Origin: an uncultured Bacilli bacterium
GTDB taxonomy: Bacteria; Bacillota_I; Bacilli_A; RF39; UBA660
DNA length: 6,671 nucleotides
Reading direction: 5' to 3'
Assembly: GCA_934096735.1 (NCBI GenBank)
Contig: CAKOMS010000032.1
Location: 1-6,671 of the forward strand
The notes below the pieces were generated by a model. That model ran no database searches and was not told the origin of the DNA. It saw only the letters and a list, made by a program, of their open reading frames with translations. The stretch's first letter is position 1, and every line of letters begins with the position of its first letter. Shown piece after piece: positions 5,863-6,671 of the stretch. The translations under genes were made by a program, and so were the position numbers.

Positions 5863-5871
5863 ATTATAACA
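5863..5871 (-). promoter_or_regulatory. Extended -10 promoter of the small basic gene
   Basis: On the minus strand TGTTATAAT (5871-5863) is an extended -10 with a consensus hexamer. No good -35 is seen in the A/T runs upstream. Its placement 20 bases before the start codon supports the 37-codon gene as a separate transcription unit. Confidence 0.45.
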
Positions 5872-5928
5872 CGAAAATTAAAAAAAATATGTTTTTTTGC
5901 TAAATATTTGGTTATTTAATTAATTTTT

Positions 5929-6348
5929 TTAATATAATTCTTTACATGTTCCACTTGTAGGTCTATAAAAGCAATGGTTTTTATATCTTCCTGCTAATGG
6001 CTGGCTATACCAATAATTAGTACAGTTATTAGTACCAGGTGCATAAAACCATAGAGCATGTGTTGCTGGATAATAGTATTCTCCTATTAAAGTTCTTTTT
6101 GCTAAACTTTTTTCTTTTTCAGTAGCTCTTGCTTGATATAATGAACTATTTATTCCAGAAAATTGATTTTTTTGATTTATAGCGTCTGTTATTGAATCGA
6201 TATTTTTAAATGTTAAGCAGTTTGCTACAACTCTATTTATAACGACATTTCCTACCATTAGCATGCCAATATCTCCTTCGTTTAATGCTTCAGCTCGCAT
6301 AATTCTTGCCAACATATCTAATTCTTTTGTTGAATAATTGATTAACAT
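5929..6348 (-). CDS. cwlJ: Spore cortex-lytic / cell wall hydrolase, CwlJ type
   Basis: A 139-residue protein covering the whole Hydrolase_2 (SleB/CwlJ) domain. CwlJ degrades cortex peptidoglycan at muramic-delta-lactam during germination, activated by calcium-dipicolinate released from the core. Diagnostic matches are LARIMRAEALNEG (13-25, with the conserved Glu20 equivalent to the SleB catalytic Glu), GMLMVGNVVINRVVANC (28-44), YYPATHALWFY (92-102), YWYSQPLAGRYKNHCFYRPT (112-131) and a C-terminal TCKELY. Like B. subtilis CwlJ it has no signal peptide and is almost the same length (about 142), unlike secreted SleB. CwlJ normally needs the coat protein GerQ, which is not in this window. AAGGTGA 4 bases before the ATG sets the start. 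The gene is divergent from tRNA-Trp. Identification as CwlJ rather than another SleB-like hydrolase is fairly secure. Confidence 0.92.
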   Translation of the reverse strand: MLINYSTKELDMLARIMRAEALNEGDIGMLMVGNVVINRVVANCLTFKNIDSITDAINQKNQFSGINSSLYQARATEKEKSLAKRTLIGEYYYPATHALWFYAPGTNNCTNYWYSQPLAGRYKNHCFYRPTSGTCKELY

Positions 6349-6363
6349 AGTCTCACCTTCTAT

Positions 6364-6390
6364 ATATTATGCTAGTTTTTTTAAAATATT
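6364..6390 (-). promoter_or_regulatory. Possible sigma-E-like promoter of cwlJ
   Basis: On the minus strand AATATT (6390-6385) and, 13 bases on, CATAATAT (6371-6364) loosely resemble the sigma-E pattern (ATATT, 14-15 bases, CATACAnT) that drives cwlJ in B. subtilis. Spacing and -10 both deviate, and in DNA this AT-rich chance matches are common. The region also holds the divergent tRNA promoter. Confidence 0.22.
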
Positions 6391-6392
6391 TA

Positions 6393-6401
6393 TGATATAA
6401 T
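6393..6401 (+). promoter_or_regulatory. Promoter (extended -10) of tRNA-Trp
   Basis: TGATATAAT (6393-6401) is an extended -10 with a consensus TATAAT, 16 bases before the mature tRNA 5' end. A start near 6408 would leave a 5' leader of about 10 bases for RNase P. The -35 is not recognisable, so the TGn element probably carries the promoter. Confidence 0.55.
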
Positions 6402-6417
6402 TTTTTTGTAGCCAATT

Positions 6418-6491
6418 AGGGGCGTGGTATAATGGTAGCATAGGAGTCTCCAAAACTTTTGATGGGAGTTCGATTCTCTCCGCCCCTGCCA
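6418..6491 (+). tRNA. trnW: tRNA-Trp (anticodon CCA)
   Basis: A complete cloverleaf of 74 nt with encoded CCA. The acceptor stem AGGGGCG (6418-6424) pairs fully with CGCCCCT (6481-6487), followed by discriminator G and CCA. The D-arm is GTAT with GCAT (6427-6430, 6438-6441). The anticodon stem 6443-6447 with 6455-6459 includes two G-U pairs and encloses CTCCAAA, with anticodon CCA at 6450-6452. The T-arm GGGAG/CTCTC (6464-6468, 6476-6480) carries the TTCGATT loop. It reads UGG only, consistent with UGA as a stop. It is transcribed alone, with its own promoter and terminator, divergent from cwlJ. Confidence 0.97.
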
Positions 6492-6500
6492 AGAAAATAC

Positions 6501-6540
6501 CGATTTTTTCCTTATAAAGCAAGGGAAAAATCGTTTTTTT
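6501..6540 (+). terminator. Rho-independent terminator after tRNA-Trp
   Basis: A 13-pair stem (6501-6513 with 6521-6533, one G-U pair) around a seven-base loop is followed by seven T residues (6534-6540). It lies nine bases after the CCA end and closes the tRNA transcript. Confidence 0.9.
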
Positions 6541-6670
6541 ATGTGAAAATTATTATTGTTGATAAAAGAATTGTTCCAAATAAAAGACTTATATCCTTTA
6601 ACTCAATAAAAGAGTGAAACACATTTAAGTTCCACTCTAACTTAATATTATTTTTAATTATGTGAGTTAA
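6539..6670 (-). CDS. Possible C-terminal end of a minus-strand gene (partial, doubtful)
   Basis: One minus-strand frame is open from the window edge to TAA at 6541-6539, giving 43 residues that contain KLEWNLNVFHSFIELKD and end in a hydrophobic stretch. There is no start inside the window and I know no family. An open run of this length in such AT-rich DNA can occur by chance, and the stop overlaps the T-tract of the tRNA terminator. It is listed only because a real gene could enter from the right. Confidence 0.2.
   Translation of the reverse strand, partial: LTHIIKNNIKLEWNLNVFHSFIELKDISLLFGTILLSTIIIFT
6611..6638. repeat. Hairpin, possible minus-strand terminator
   Basis: AGAGTGAAAC (6611-6620) pairs with GTTCCACTCT (6629-6638) with one mismatch, around an eight-base loop. 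On the minus strand it is followed by TTTATT, a weak T-tract. It could therefore end a gene coming from beyond the right edge. If so, it argues against the 43-codon open frame being coding. Confidence 0.35.
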
Positions 6671-6671
6671 A

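Noticed and set aside
5872..5928. Terminator after cwlJ
   Set aside because: A seven-pair stem of A-T pairs only, followed by T residues, is possible but too weak to call.
1..6671. CRISPR array that could accompany a Cas13-like twin-HEPN protein
   Set aside because: No regularly spaced direct repeats were found anywhere in the window. The resemblance is limited to motif placement.
1..6671. Mycoplasma-type code with TGA as tryptophan
   Set aside because: Tryptophan codons seen are TGG, the only Trp tRNA here has anticodon CCA, and TGA serves as a stop for the transposase tail.

Overview
The window is very AT-rich and looks like chromosome from a low-GC Gram-positive bacterium (Bacillota, probably the Bacilli side). 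Shine-Dalgarno sequences are strong (AGGAGG, AAAGGTG). Promoters are sigma-A-like, many with an extended TGnTATAAT -10. RecG is of Firmicutes length, and there is a CwlJ-type spore cortex hydrolase. Tryptophan codons seen in the proteins are TGG, the tRNA-Trp anticodon is CCA, and TGA is used as a stop, so the mycoplasma code is unlikely. CwlJ suggests an endospore former or a recent descendant of one. I cannot name the species.

Left part (1-2942), accessory in character. The window opens in the last 20 codons of an IS30-like transposase on the + strand, whose end lies against the stop codon of a minus-strand gene. That gene (73-1719) encodes a 548-residue protein with two R-x4-H motifs, one near each end, each followed by a similar stretch. 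I read it as a tandem (twin) HEPN ribonuclease-like protein of a defence or toxin type. Upstream on the same strand are an ASCH-domain protein (1777-2187) and an unrecognised two-helix membrane protein (2343-2918), each with its own promoter and ribosome binding site.

Middle (2919-5412). Between the membrane-protein gene and recG is a gene-free stretch of about 350 bases. It holds a complete small-RNA transcription unit on the minus strand: a consensus promoter (TTGACA-N17-TATGAT), a 22-nt perfect hairpin at the predicted start, a second hairpin, a C-rich single-stranded segment and a GAAA-capped terminator. Next comes recG (3266-5245, minus), the fork-remodelling helicase. It is transcribed divergently from a small XRE-family repressor gene (5413/5425-5667, plus). 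The two -35 boxes are nearly adjacent and together form a 15-bp palindrome.

Right part (5668-6671). A long bidirectional terminator separates the XRE gene from a 37-codon, extremely lysine-rich minus-strand gene (5730-5843). Then come cwlJ (5929-6348, minus) and, divergent from it, tRNA-Trp(CCA) (6418-6491) with its own promoter and terminator. The last 130 bases hold a hairpin and perhaps the tail of a minus-strand gene entering from the right.

The genes do not form one pathway. RecG, CwlJ and tRNA-Trp are housekeeping or sporulation genes. The HEPN, ASCH, membrane-protein and IS30 segment looks like an inserted accessory patch. The two items most deserving follow-up are the twin-HEPN protein and the small RNA upstream of it.
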